From: Halorussus salinisoli | GTDB lineage: Archaea; Halobacteriota; Halobacteria; Halobacteriales; Haladaptataceae | Assembly (NCBI GenBank): GCA_005239435.1 | Contig: ML241305.1 | Span: 457,289-521,288, forward strand | DNA: 64,000 nt | Direction of reading: 5' to 3' | Part shown: positions 1 to 8,212 of the stretch, piece by piece | Layout: every line of letters starts with the position of its first letter | How positions within the stretch are numbered: the first letter of the stretch is position 1 | Translations under genes and position numbers: made by a program | Notes under the pieces: model-generated | The model's database searches: none | Told to the model about the DNA's origin: nothing | Seen by the model: only the letters and a program-made list of their open reading frames with translations

Positions 1-1185
1 GACCCCGAGGTGGCGTGGGTCACTCATGGCGGCCACGAGGAACTCGAAGAGCGACTCGCGTTCCGGCCCACCAGCGAGTCCATCATCACGCCGTTCATGA
101 GCAACTGGGTCCGGAGCCACCGCGACCTGCCCCTGCGCCTGAACCAGTGGTGTAGCGTCATCCGGTGGGAAGCCACCGAGACCAAGCCGTTCTTCCGGAC
201 CAAGGAGTTCCTCTGGCAGGAGGGCCACACCGCCCACGAGTCCGAGGACGAGGCGTGGGACGAGACCATGACCCGCCTCGACCAGTACGAGAACCTCTAC
301 GAGGACGTGCTGGCCATCCCCGTCCTCCGGGGTCGCAAGCCCGAACACGACAAGTTCCCCGGCGCGCACACCACCACGACGGTCGAGGCCCTCATGCCCG
401 ACGGCAAGTCGGTGCAGGGCGGAACCTCCCACTACCTCGGCCAGGGCTTCGCCGAGGCCTACGACCTGACCTACACCGACGAGGACGAGGAAGAGCAGGT
501 CGCCCACACCACCTCGTGGGGCCTCTCGTGGCGGGCCATCGGCGCGCTCGTCATGACCCACTCCGACGACCAAGGGCTCGTCGTGCCCCCGAAGATCGCG
601 CCCGAGCAGGTCGTCATCGTCCCCATCTGGAACGAGGACAACCGCGAGGAAGTGCTGGACTACGCCGAGGGCGTCGCTGACGACCTCGAAGCCGAAGGCG
701 TCCGCGTCGAACTCGACGACCGCGACGAGCGCAACCCCGGCTTCAAGTTCAACGAGTGGGAACTGAAGGGCGTCCCCCTCCGCATCGAAATCGGCCCCAA
801 CGAGGTCGAAGACGACGAACTCACCGTGGTCCACCGACCCGACGGCGAGGACGTCGTGGAGGACCGCGAGGACGTCGGCGAGACCGTCCGGACCCACTTC
901 GACCAGGTGTACGCGAAGCTCTACGACGCCGCCAAGGAGAACCTCGAAGAGAACGTCCGCGAGGCCTACGAGACCTCCGAGATTCTGGGCACCATCGGCC
1001 AGTACGGTGGCTACGTCAAGACGCCGTGGTGCGGCGACGAGGCCTGCGAGCAGGTCATCAAGGAGGAGATAGCGGCCGAAATCGTGATGACTCCGATGGA
1101 CCGCGACGAGGAACCTATCGGCGACGAGTGCGGCGTCTGCGGCGACGAGGCCGAGGAGACCGCCTACTTCGCCAAGTCGTACTGA
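1..1185 (+). CDS. proS: Proline--tRNA ligase, 5' end outside the window
   Basis: Class II aminoacyl-tRNA synthetase that charges tRNA-Pro in the cytoplasm. The frame is open from base 1, so about 90 to 100 N-terminal residues of the usual archaeal ~480 are missing. Visible parts are the motif 2 region (RWEATETKPFFRTKEFLWQE), the GGTSHYLGQ segment, the WRAIGALVMTHSDDQGLVVPP block, the anticodon-binding domain and a C-terminal Cys-bearing zinc-like domain (CGDEAC then CGVCGDE). The protein ends in AKSY with a terminal Tyr, as expected for archaeal/eukaryotic-type ProRS. No frameshift is seen. Identification is secure; only the start is unknown. Confidence 0.97.
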   Translation, partial: DPEVAWVTHGGHEELEERLAFRPTSESIITPFMSNWVRSHRDLPLRLNQWCSVIRWEATETKPFFRTKEFLWQEGHTAHESEDEAWDETMTRLDQYENLYEDVLAIPVLRGRKPEHDKFPGAHTTTTVEALMPDGKSVQGGTSHYLGQGFAEAYDLTYTDEDEEEQVAHTTSWGLSWRAIGALVMTHSDDQGLVVPPKIAPEQVVIVPIWNEDNREEVLDYAEGVADDLEAEGVRVELDDRDERNPGFKFNEWELKGVPLRIEIGPNEVEDDELTVVHRPDGEDVVEDREDVGETVRTHFDQVYAKLYDAAKENLEENVREAYETSEILGTIGQYGGYVKTPWCGDEACEQVIKEEIAAEIVMTPMDRDEEPIGDECGVCGDEAEETAYFAKSY

Positions 1186-1223
1186 ACGCGAACCTCGCTA
1201 CGTTCTCCGCGCGACTCTCCGCG

Positions 1224-3041
1224 CTATCTTCTCCGCGCGAGCGCGAGACATGCCAGCAGTGCGACCAGCGCCGTCCCCGCGCAGAAGCCCGGGAGTTCGA
1301 TGCCCGGCGAGGCCGGCGACGACGACGTAGATTCGGTCGTCTCGCGGGTCGTCGCGGTCGTCTCCCGGATTTCCTCGACCGTCACCGACGCCGAGGCGGC
1401 GACCCGGTGGTCGTCCTCGCCGTCGGTGTACGGCTCGTCGGTCTCGGGGTCGAACGCGCCGTCGCCGTCGGTGTCGCGGTACGTCACCGCGACGAGGGTC
1501 GCGTTCGATTCGAGAGCGGAGTCGAACGCGACCGAGGCTCTCGCCGACTCGTCGGGGGCCAGATACCCCGAGGTGCCGATAATCTGGCCGTTCGTCGCGT
1601 TCCGGTGGACGACGACGAAGCCCCCGAACGGGAGGTCCGCGCTGGCGTTCGCGGCCGTCGCGTTCGCGGACTCCAGCCACACGGTGGGCGTGGGTTCGAC
1701 CACGACGCCGGGGTCCGGGCCGCCGTACCCCATGATGGCCTCGCCGCGGTGGCGCACGGTCACGGTGAAGTTGGTGCCCGGCGGCACGTCGGAGAAGTCG
1801 AACTCCGGCGCGTAGACGAACCCCTCGCTGGCGTTCCTGACGCGCCCGGTCGCCTCGAATTGGAAGGTGTCGCCCTCGCCCTCGACGACGACCGTCAGCT
1901 CCGAGCCGGGTGGCACCGACGTCTCGACCGCGACGGTCTGGTTCGGCGCGGCCTCGACCCGAGCGCGTGAAGGGGTGACGTCCAGGTCGAACTCGCGCTC
2001 GCCGAGCCGGTCGGTCGTCACGAGGTCGGCCTCGGGCTCGTGGACCTCGAACTCGGTGGTCGCGGACTCGCGGGCGTCCGCGAGCACGGACGCCCGCGAG
2101 AGCGTGAGGTTCGCGCGGTAGTGCTGTCCGGCCGCGAGTCTGTCGTCCCAGCCGCGCGTGACGTTCACTTCGGCGAGGTCCACCACGAGGTAGTAGGTGT
2201 CGTTCCGGGCGTCGGCCACGAGGTCGGTCGAGTCGGGCGCGGGGTGCATCAGCGCCGCCTCGAACGACGTACCCGGATCGATTTGTTCGATGCGGAGGTT
2301 GGCCCCGTCGCCGTCGAGGAACCGAAAGAAGCGGTCGGTCGCGTTCGTTCCGTTCTGCGCGGCGATGGCACCGTCGAGCCCAGAGGCCCGGAGTTCGAGG
2401 ACGAACGTGTCGTTCAGCGTGACGACGCGCGACCGTACGAGGTCGCCAGTTCCGGCTGCCTTCGGTACGTCGTTCGGCTCGGAGAGGTCGGTCTCGGCCG
2501 ACGGAACGTAGCTCCGGAGGCCCCCCGTGGTCCGGTTCTCCAGCAGGAGCTTCGCCACGTCCCAGCGCTCTCCGGCGGTGTCGTTCTCGGCCCAGAGGTC
2601 GAGTTCGTAGGTGCCGGTCGCGAGCGGCGTCGTCGCGTTCGACTGCTCGCGAACGGCGAGTGCGTCGCCCTCGCCCGCGGCGAGCGACCCGTCGTAGGTG
2701 TCGAACTGGAGCGTCGCGTCGTCGTCGCCGTCGGCGTCGCGCACGACGACGGTGGCGACGTGGGTCGCGCTCGAGCCGACCCTGACGGTGGCGTTCTCGG
2801 CGTCCGAGAAGTGGATCCCGAGTTCCACCACGTCGCCGCGCTGGTCGGTCAGGATGGACGAGTGGAAGCTGACTGGCGGCGAGGGGGTTGCGGTGGTGTC
2901 GGAGTGCGAGGCGGAAGGGGGCGACGCGTCGGCGGTCGAGTCGGCAGGGGCCGTGACGGCGGCGGTCGTGACTCCACTACTGACGAGCAGGAGGGCGACT
3001 AGACAGGAGACCAGCAGTCGCTTGGGGAGGGCGGCGGACAT
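1224..3041 (-). CDS. Secreted surface protein with PGF-CTERM-like anchor
   Basis: 605 residues. An N-terminal Sec-type signal peptide (KRLLVSCLVALLLVSSGV) is followed by a Ser/Thr-rich linker and several beta-rich segments with many N-x-S/T glycosylation sites. A domain around residues 440-560 resembles haloarchaeal DUF7282 (GGFVVVHRNAT, then an acidic DTDGDGAFDPETDEPYTDGE stretch that could bind calcium). The C-terminus is a short Thr/Ser-rich region, LPGF, a hydrophobic helix and ALARRR. This is the tripartite PGF-CTERM signal that archaeosortase A processes to attach lipid. A TATA-like AGTATTTC lies about 27 bases upstream of the ATG, which supports this start. The specific role is unknown; cell-wall attachment is inferred from the signal. 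Confidence 0.85.
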   Translation of the reverse strand: MSAALPKRLLVSCLVALLLVSSGVTTAAVTAPADSTADASPPSASHSDTTATPSPPVSFHSSILTDQRGDVVELGIHFSDAENATVRVGSSATHVATVVVRDADGDDDATLQFDTYDGSLAAGEGDALAVREQSNATTPLATGTYELDLWAENDTAGERWDVAKLLLENRTTGGLRSYVPSAETDLSEPNDVPKAAGTGDLVRSRVVTLNDTFVLELRASGLDGAIAAQNGTNATDRFFRFLDGDGANLRIEQIDPGTSFEAALMHPAPDSTDLVADARNDTYYLVVDLAEVNVTRGWDDRLAAGQHYRANLTLSRASVLADARESATTEFEVHEPEADLVTTDRLGEREFDLDVTPSRARVEAAPNQTVAVETSVPPGSELTVVVEGEGDTFQFEATGRVRNASEGFVYAPEFDFSDVPPGTNFTVTVRHRGEAIMGYGGPDPGVVVEPTPTVWLESANATAANASADLPFGGFVVVHRNATNGQIIGTSGYLAPDESARASVAFDSALESNATLVAVTYRDTDGDGAFDPETDEPYTDGEDDHRVAASASVTVEEIRETTATTRETTESTSSSPASPGIELPGFCAGTALVALLACLALARRR

Positions 3042-3142
3042 AGGTCGGATTGCTGACCGGTCGGGGAAATACTTTCTGCTGGCTGTCGCGGGGTTGGTCG
3101 AGGAGTACGGACGGGAAATCGTGGAAAGACTGGAGAGAACGG

Positions 3143-3390
3143 TGAGAAGCTAGCTTCATGCGTGAGCCACCTACGACCGCACCGTGACAGCAGATTGCTT
3201 GGTTCGCTGGAGTTAGCTTCTACCGGTACCACGGAGACGACCGCACCGCAACCGCACAGCACGGCCCTCACACCCCCCAGTCCTCCCTCGCGCGAGGTGC
3301 GGTGCGCTTGCGCACCGCGCCCACGCGCGCCGGTTCAGAGAACCGGAACTCGTTCTTTAGGAAAGAAGAATCCAATCTAAAGAAATGTAT
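3143..3390. repeat. Mosaic intergenic repeat, copy A
   Basis: Fills most of the 355-base gap between a maoC stop and the surface-protein start. It carries GCTAGCT (3149-3155), GAGCCAC (3164-3170), ACCGCACAGCAC (3251-3262) followed by a CCTCACACC block, two tight hairpins and a CTTTAGGAAAG palindrome. The same blocks in the same order occur at 15071-15456 and, in part, at 22957-23030. No coding frame with haloarchaeal codon bias is visible. Confidence 0.7.
3299..3346. other. Two tandem hairpins inside repeat copy A
   Basis: The first stem is GCGGTGCGC (3299-3307) and GCGCACCGC (3310-3318), 9 perfect pairs with a TT spacer. The second is CCGGTTC (3330-3336) and GAACCGG (3340-3346). They lie 3' of the minus-strand maoC gene, so they could end its transcript, but no T-run follows on the minus strand. 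They may simply be part of the repeat. Confidence 0.55.
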
Positions 3391-3396
3391 AGTTAT

Positions 3397-3819
3397 CTAC
3401 CCGTTGTCGTGGGGCACTGACATGACCACCGCCTCGCCCGACAGCACCTGCTCGGGGTCGTCCTCCGAGTCGTCATCGACGGCCTCCGCCACCGTCTCGA
3501 CTCGGAGTCTGTCGTCGCCCAACTCCTCCTCTACGGTCACCGTCGCCGTCACGGTCTGGCCCGGTCGAACCGGGTTCTCGAAGTCGAGGTCCTGCGAGAG
3601 GTAGATTACGTCGCCCGGCAGGTCGGCGAGGGCGGCGCTGACGACGCCCGCCGAGAGCATCCCGTGGGCGACTCGGCCGCCGAAGAACGTCTCGGCGGCG
3701 TACTCGTCGTCGCGGTGGATGGGGTTGTCGTCGCCCGTGAGGTCGGCGTAGGCGTCGATGGTATCTTCGGTGACCGTCAGGGAGGCCTCGGCGGTGTCGT
3801 CTACGGTTGCGACTGGCAT
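3397..3819 (-). CDS. MaoC-like enoyl-CoA hydratase
   Basis: About 140 residues with the hot-dog fold signature of (R)-specific hydratases: DAYADLTGDDNPIHRDDEYA (the D-x5-H catalytic motif) followed by FGGRVAHGMLSAG. It hydrates trans-2-enoyl-CoA to 3-hydroxyacyl-CoA. I use the ATG at 3819. A longer frame to 3924 adds 35 residues that look non-acidic and unlike the family. The gene is divergent from the hydrolase/acyl-CoA ligase pair at 3908-6290, so a shared acyl-CoA pathway is plausible but inferred. The substrate is unknown. Confidence 0.85.
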   Translation of the reverse strand: MPVATVDDTAEASLTVTEDTIDAYADLTGDDNPIHRDDEYAAETFFGGRVAHGMLSAGVVSAALADLPGDVIYLSQDLDFENPVRPGQTVTATVTVEEELGDDRLRVETVAEAVDDDSEDDPEQVLSGEAVVMSVPHDNG

Positions 3820-3907
3820 GTACGAGCATCGCGGCGCGCGTAGAATCAATCCGGGGGTTAACATGTGAAACGGGGTTTTCAAGGCGGATTCCTTCGTGGG
3901 TTCACCT

Positions 3908-4735
3908 ATGTCATACGCGGACAACGACGGGGTCTCGCTCTACTACGAGACCACCGCTCCGGCCGAGACGGCCACCAACGGGAGCGACCCCGAGACCGTC
4001 GCGCTCGTGGAGGGACTCGGTTACGGCCGGTGGATGTGGCGCTGGCAGCGAGAGCGACTGGCCGACGAAGGCTACCGCGTCGTCGTCTGGGACAACCGCG
4101 GCACCGGCGACTCCGACGAACCCGAGGGACCGTACACCGTCGAACAGATGGCCAGCGACCTGGAGGCGGTTCTGGCCGACGCGGGCGTCGAGCGCGCCCA
4201 CGTCGTCGGCGCGAGCATGGGCGGAATGATAGCCCAGCAGTACGCGCTCGACTACGACCGCGCACAGTCGCTCGGCCTGCTCTGCACCAGCCACGGCGGC
4301 GAGGAGGCTATCGACGTGCCCGAGGAGACCCAGGCCCGGATGTTCTCCGTGCCCGACGACGCCGACGAGCGCGAGGCCATCCGGTACAAGATGAAGCCCG
4401 CGACGACCGACGAGTTCTGGGCCGAGAACGACGACCTGATTTCGGACATCGTGGACTGGCGACTGGAGGGCGACGCGAGCGACGCCGCCCGAGAGGCCCA
4501 GGCCGCCGGAGTCGCGCAGTTCGATTCGAGCGACCGCCTCGGCGACGTCGACGTACCGGTTCTGGTCGCTCACGGCACCGACGACCGGGTGCTTCCGGTC
4601 GAGAACGCCGACCTCCTGTACCAGAAGCTGTCGAAGGTCCAACTCGCCGTCTTCGATGGCGGTTCGCACCTCTTCTTCGTCGAGCAGGCCGACGCCGTCA
4701 ACGACCGCCTCGTGGAGTTCCTGACCCATGTTTAG
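3908..4735 (+). CDS. Alpha/beta hydrolase
   Basis: 275 residues with the full alpha/beta hydrolase pattern: a strand and oxyanion region at VALVEGLGYGRWMW, DNRGTGDSD, the nucleophile elbow GASMGGM, a late acid in AHGTDDRVLP and the catalytic His in GGSHLFF. The substrate cannot be told; family members hydrolyse esters, lactones or related bonds. The start is the ATG at 3908, twelve bases inside the longest frame. The 3' end overlaps the next gene by 8 bases, so the two are very probably co-translated. Confidence 0.85.
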   Translation: MSYADNDGVSLYYETTAPAETATNGSDPETVALVEGLGYGRWMWRWQRERLADEGYRVVVWDNRGTGDSDEPEGPYTVEQMASDLEAVLADAGVERAHVVGASMGGMIAQQYALDYDRAQSLGLLCTSHGGEEAIDVPEETQARMFSVPDDADEREAIRYKMKPATTDEFWAENDDLISDIVDWRLEGDASDAAREAQAAGVAQFDSSDRLGDVDVPVLVAHGTDDRVLPVENADLLYQKLSKVQLAVFDGGSHLFFVEQADAVNDRLVEFLTHV

Positions 4736-6290
4736 CCACGACGAAACCCCCTACGACTGGGTGGGAGCGTGGAGCGAGAAGCGCGCCAGCCTCTCGCCCG
4801 AGTCGGTCGGACTGGTGGACGCGACGACCGGCGAGCGGTTCACCTACGCCGAGTTGGACCGCCGAGCAAACCGGACCGCGCGACTCCTTCGGAACCGAGG
4901 CGTCACCGGGAGCGACCGAGTGGCGGTCCTCTCGCGGAACCGTCCGGAACTCGTAGACCTCTTTTTCGCCACCGCGAAGACCGGCGGTGTTCTCGCACCG
5001 CTCTCCCATCGGCTCGCGGCGGGCGAACTGGTCGAGATGCTGAACGACGTGGACCCCGCACTCCTCGTGGTCGAAGACCCCTTCGACGGACTCGCGGCCG
5101 ACGTGCTAGCTCACGACGCCCGGGAGTTCGACTGCTCGGTCCTCTCGTTGCCCGCGGACGGCTCGAACGCCGACGCGTCGGCGTTCGAGCCGTGGGCCGA
5201 CGCCCTCCCCGAGGACGACTCGCCGGTCGAGACCGCCGACGTGTCGATGGACGACCCGCACCTGTTCCTCCACACCGGGGGTTCGACCGGGGTTCCGAAG
5301 GAGACGGTCGTGACCCACGGCTCCATCCTCTGGAACTCGTTCAACACCATCACGGCGTGGGGGCTTCGACCCGAGGACGCGACGCCGATGGTGTTCCCGA
5401 TGTTCCACACCGGCGGGTGGAACGTCCTGACCGTGCCGCTGTTCCACCTCGGGGCGACGGTCGTCCTCGCCCGCGAGTTCGAACCCGGAGAGGTCCTCCA
5501 CCTCGTGGAGGACGAGGGCGCGACCGTCCTCGTGGCGGTTCCGGCCGTCCTCCGGATGATGGCGAACCACGACGACTGGGCCGACACCGACCTCTCGACG
5601 CTCCGGTTCGCCAAGTCGGGCGGCGGCCCCTGCCGGGAGTCGGTCATGGAGGCGTGGTGGTCCCGGGACGTCGACCTCTCGCAGGGCTACGGCCTGACCG
5701 AGTGCGGCCCGAACAACTTCACGATGCCCGACGGTTGGCCCCGCGAGAAGGCCGACAGCGTGGGCGTGCCCGCGATGCACGTGGACGCGCGAGTCGTGGA
5801 CGACGCGGGCGAAGAGTTGCCCGCGGGCGAAATCGGCGAACTCGAACTGTCGAGTCCCCACGCCGCGGACCGATACTGGCGCAACGAGGAAGAGACCGAG
5901 GCGACGTTCGGTGGCGGATGGGTCTCGACCGGCGACCTCGCCCGACGCGACGACGAGGGCTACGTCTACATCGAGGGCCGGAAGAAGAACATGTACGTCT
6001 CGGGCGGCGAGAACGTCTACCCCGCCGCGGTCGAGGACCGCATCGCCGACCACCCCGAGGTCGAGGAGGTCGTCGTCGTCCCGGTTCCCGACGACCAGTG
6101 GGGACAGGTGGGCAAGGCGGTCGTGCAGGGCGACGAGTCGCTGACTCTCGAAGAGCTAACCGGGTTTTTGGACGGGAAACTCGCCCGGTTCAAGCGACCT
6201 CGCCATCTGGCCTTCGTCGAGGAGATGCCGACGTCGGGCCCCTCGAAAATCGACCGGCAGGCCGTGAACGACGAGTTCGGCGAGGAGTGA
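4728..6290 (+). CDS. Acyl-CoA synthetase (AMP-forming)
   Basis: 520-residue member of the ANL adenylating superfamily; it activates a carboxylic acid to acyl-AMP and then acyl-CoA. Seen are the P-loop HTGGSTGVPKE, the YGLTECGPNN motif, the STGDLARRDDEGYVYIEGRKK hinge region and the C-terminal catalytic Lys in GPSKIDRQAV. The length is normal for medium- or long-chain ligases. It overlaps the upstream hydrolase by 8 bases. A hydrolase that releases an acid feeding this ligase is a reasonable reading, but the substrate is not determinable. Confidence 0.9.
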   Translation: MFSHDETPYDWVGAWSEKRASLSPESVGLVDATTGERFTYAELDRRANRTARLLRNRGVTGSDRVAVLSRNRPELVDLFFATAKTGGVLAPLSHRLAAGELVEMLNDVDPALLVVEDPFDGLAADVLAHDAREFDCSVLSLPADGSNADASAFEPWADALPEDDSPVETADVSMDDPHLFLHTGGSTGVPKETVVTHGSILWNSFNTITAWGLRPEDATPMVFPMFHTGGWNVLTVPLFHLGATVVLAREFEPGEVLHLVEDEGATVLVAVPAVLRMMANHDDWADTDLSTLRFAKSGGGPCRESVMEAWWSRDVDLSQGYGLTECGPNNFTMPDGWPREKADSVGVPAMHVDARVVDDAGEELPAGEIGELELSSPHAADRYWRNEEETEATFGGGWVSTGDLARRDDEGYVYIEGRKKNMYVSGGENVYPAAVEDRIADHPEVEEVVVVPVPDDQWGQVGKAVVQGDESLTLEELTGFLDGKLARFKRPRHLAFVEEMPTSGPSKIDRQAVNDEFGEE

Positions 6291-6320
6291 CCGACTCGGA
6301 ACGCCGGGTAGCCCCCGCGC

Positions 6321-6326
6321 TTATTA
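6321..6326 (+). promoter_or_regulatory. TATA box for the small ORF at 6350
   Basis: TTATTA is centred about 27 bases before the ATG at 6350. This is the spacing seen for many leaderless genes in this window, and it decides in favour of that small ORF being transcribed. Confidence 0.5.
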
Positions 6327-6349
6327 CCGTTACCGTGCAACTCGTTCCC

Positions 6350-6481
6350 ATGGCTTCGGTACTTCGGCGACTCGTACGACTCGTCAGAATCCTCGACGAC
6401 GTTCGGAGCGTCGTTCGGGCGCTCGAACTGCTGCGAAAACTCGTGCGCGGACTCCGCGGTCGGCCCAGTTCGTTGGCCTGA
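6350..6481 (+). CDS. Small basic amphipathic protein
   Basis: A 43-residue ORF starting MASVLRRLVRLVRILDD. Leu/Val/Ile alternate with Arg to give an amphipathic helix over most of the length. It is strongly basic, which is unusual among acidic haloarchaeal proteins. The TATA box at 6321-6326 is correctly placed and the third codon positions are G/C rich. It follows the acyl-CoA ligase by 59 bases and has its own promoter. I do not recognise a family. It could bind membranes or nucleic acid; this is inference only. Confidence 0.5.
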   Translation: MASVLRRLVRLVRILDDVRSVVRALELLRKLVRGLRGRPSSLA

Positions 6482-6534
6482 CGGGCGACCGGCGTTGCCG
6501 TCGCAGGGGCCGAACCGACCGGCCTCGGGAGCCC

Positions 6535-7764
6535 TCAGAGAAGACGTTCCTTGACGAACCGAGCGATCGTCGGGACGTCCTCGGCGTGGAGCAGTTTCAT
6601 GACGCCGCGAGTACTCCCGGCGTTGGCCTTGCTCAGGGCGTCGGCGTCCACTCGATTGAGGTCTCGAATCAGCGTGTCGTAGCGCTCGTTCGGGACGAGA
6701 TAGAGGAGTTGGGTCATCAGCAGTCGGGTCCGCATCTTCGGGGCGACGCGCTCGTGCCAGAGGTCGTCGTAGATGGAGAGTTTCTCGGCGGAGGTGTCGC
6801 GGTCGCTCGACATGAAACAGCGGTCCGCGGTGACGGCGGCCGCCCGGCCCGACTTCATGCAGGTGTGGATACCCTCGCCCCAGAGCGGGTCGATGGTCGG
6901 CACGGTGTCACCGATTGCCATGAAGTTGTCGGTGCTGAAGCCGTCGGGCATCTGGATGTGGGCCGACCCCCGGTGCTGTTTCCCGGCGATGCGCTCGGCC
7001 TCCTCGAATCGGGGGTCGGTGTCGAGCCAGTACTGGAGGTAGTCGTCGATGCCCATGCCGTCTTGGGCGTAGTCGCGGTGGGCCGCGTTCTGGATGTAAC
7101 AGAGACCGACCTTCGCGGTGTCCTCGCCCGTGTGGAAGATCCACGAGTAGCCCCCCGGCGCGAGGTCGTGGTCGAGTCGGAGCATCATCGCGTCGGTGAG
7201 GTCGGCGTACCCGTCGGCGTCGATGTCGATGCCTTCGAGTTCGTACTCGACGCCGATGGCCTGATGCTCGCGCTGGAGGTCGGTCACGCCGAGTTTCTTG
7301 GCGAGCGGCGCGGCCGGGCCGGTGGCGTCGATGACGATGTCGCCGTACACTTCTTTGTCGCCGTCGTACCGCACGCCGACGATGTCGCCGTCCTCTATGA
7401 TTGGTTTGGAAACCCGCGAGTCGAACCAGTACTCCGCGCCGTCCTCGCGGGCGTCGTCCACGAGGAAGTTCTTGAAGTCGGCGAATTCGAGGACCGCACC
7501 CGGTTGGTGCCGGACGAAGTGCTCGTTCGGCGACTCCAGAACCACGTCGTCGGTGTAGTTCATCACCACGTCGTCGGGGATGCCGAATCCGCCCATCATC
7601 GACGGGAAGGTTCCGGCCGTGGACTTGTTGCTCTGGGCGGGGAAGTCGTCCTCGGCCTCCGTTTCGAGGACGACCACGTCGTAGTCGCGTCTGGCGAGGT
7701 CGCGGGCGCACTGCGCGCCCGCCGGACCGGCACCGGCGATGACGACGTCGAACTTCTCAGTCAT
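6535..7764 (-). CDS. Geranylgeranyl reductase family FAD-dependent oxidoreductase
   Basis: 409 residues beginning with the dinucleotide-binding motif VVIAGAGPAGAQCARDLARR and, near residue 38, LETEAEDDFPAQSNKSTAG. A later FAD contact is VGDTVPTIDPLWGEGIHTCMKSGR. This is the family of archaeal digeranylgeranylglycerophospholipid reductases, which saturate isoprenoid chains of membrane ether lipids. Haloarchaea carry several paralogues, so the exact substrate (lipid core, menaquinone tail or carotenoid) is open. The ATG overlaps the end of an upstream frame in the context ATGACTGA. Confidence 0.85.
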   Translation of the reverse strand: MTEKFDVVIAGAGPAGAQCARDLARRDYDVVVLETEAEDDFPAQSNKSTAGTFPSMMGGFGIPDDVVMNYTDDVVLESPNEHFVRHQPGAVLEFADFKNFLVDDAREDGAEYWFDSRVSKPIIEDGDIVGVRYDGDKEVYGDIVIDATGPAAPLAKKLGVTDLQREHQAIGVEYELEGIDIDADGYADLTDAMMLRLDHDLAPGGYSWIFHTGEDTAKVGLCYIQNAAHRDYAQDGMGIDDYLQYWLDTDPRFEEAERIAGKQHRGSAHIQMPDGFSTDNFMAIGDTVPTIDPLWGEGIHTCMKSGRAAAVTADRCFMSSDRDTSAEKLSIYDDLWHERVAPKMRTRLLMTQLLYLVPNERYDTLIRDLNRVDADALSKANAGSTRGVMKLLHAEDVPTIARFVKERLL

Positions 7765-7803
7765 AGCGCGTCGCCCCGATGGAAACAGGAGACGGCGTCT
7801 CGC

Positions 7804-8011
7804 TCACGATTCCTGGAGTAGGGACCGAACTGCCGTCGAAATCTCGTCCGCAGTCGGGCCTCCGACGTGTTCGGTCGGCGGTAGAACTCTCGTTCGAGAG
7901 AGTCGCTGGCGCGGAGCGACTCCCCGTCGTCCCCCCAGCGACGATGTCACCGGACCGCGTCCGGGTGGTCGGCGAGGGTCCCTCGCCGGTGTCGTATTCG
8001 TCCGCAGTCAT
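7804..8011 (-). pseudogene. Possible frameshifted small gene upstream of the reductase
   Basis: From the ATG at 8011 the first ~40 codons have haloarchaeal codon bias (MTADEYDTGEGPSPTTRTRS). After about SNES the bias is better one base over, in a frame that ends VGGPTADEISTAVRSLLQES and stops at 7804. The original frame continues instead to a TGA at 7757-7759, overlapping the next ATG. A TATA-like TATATA near 8098-8106 could drive transcription through it. Either this is one gene with a frameshift, or the 84-residue frame is real, or neither is coding. I cannot decide. Confidence 0.3.
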
Positions 8012-8212
8012 CTCTACTTCTGGTAGACACCTCTCCCATAAAAAACGGACGCAAACGCTCTGGCACGGGTATTCTGTTGGCGTGGCGCGGGCAAAAGACT
8101 ATATATGTCACCGGGGAATCGAGTCGCCCCTCCGTGACCGTCGGGGAGCGTTCGAGGGGAGTGCGGGGAGGTCCGCCGACACGTCTTTCGGCGCGTTCGA
8201 CCAGTGGCCGTC

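Noticed and set aside
756..1970. Long Arg-rich plus-strand frame across proS and the surface-protein gene
   Set aside because: It runs through a synthetase on the same strand and a surface gene on the other, is extremely Arg-rich and has no motif; it is a high-G+C shadow frame.
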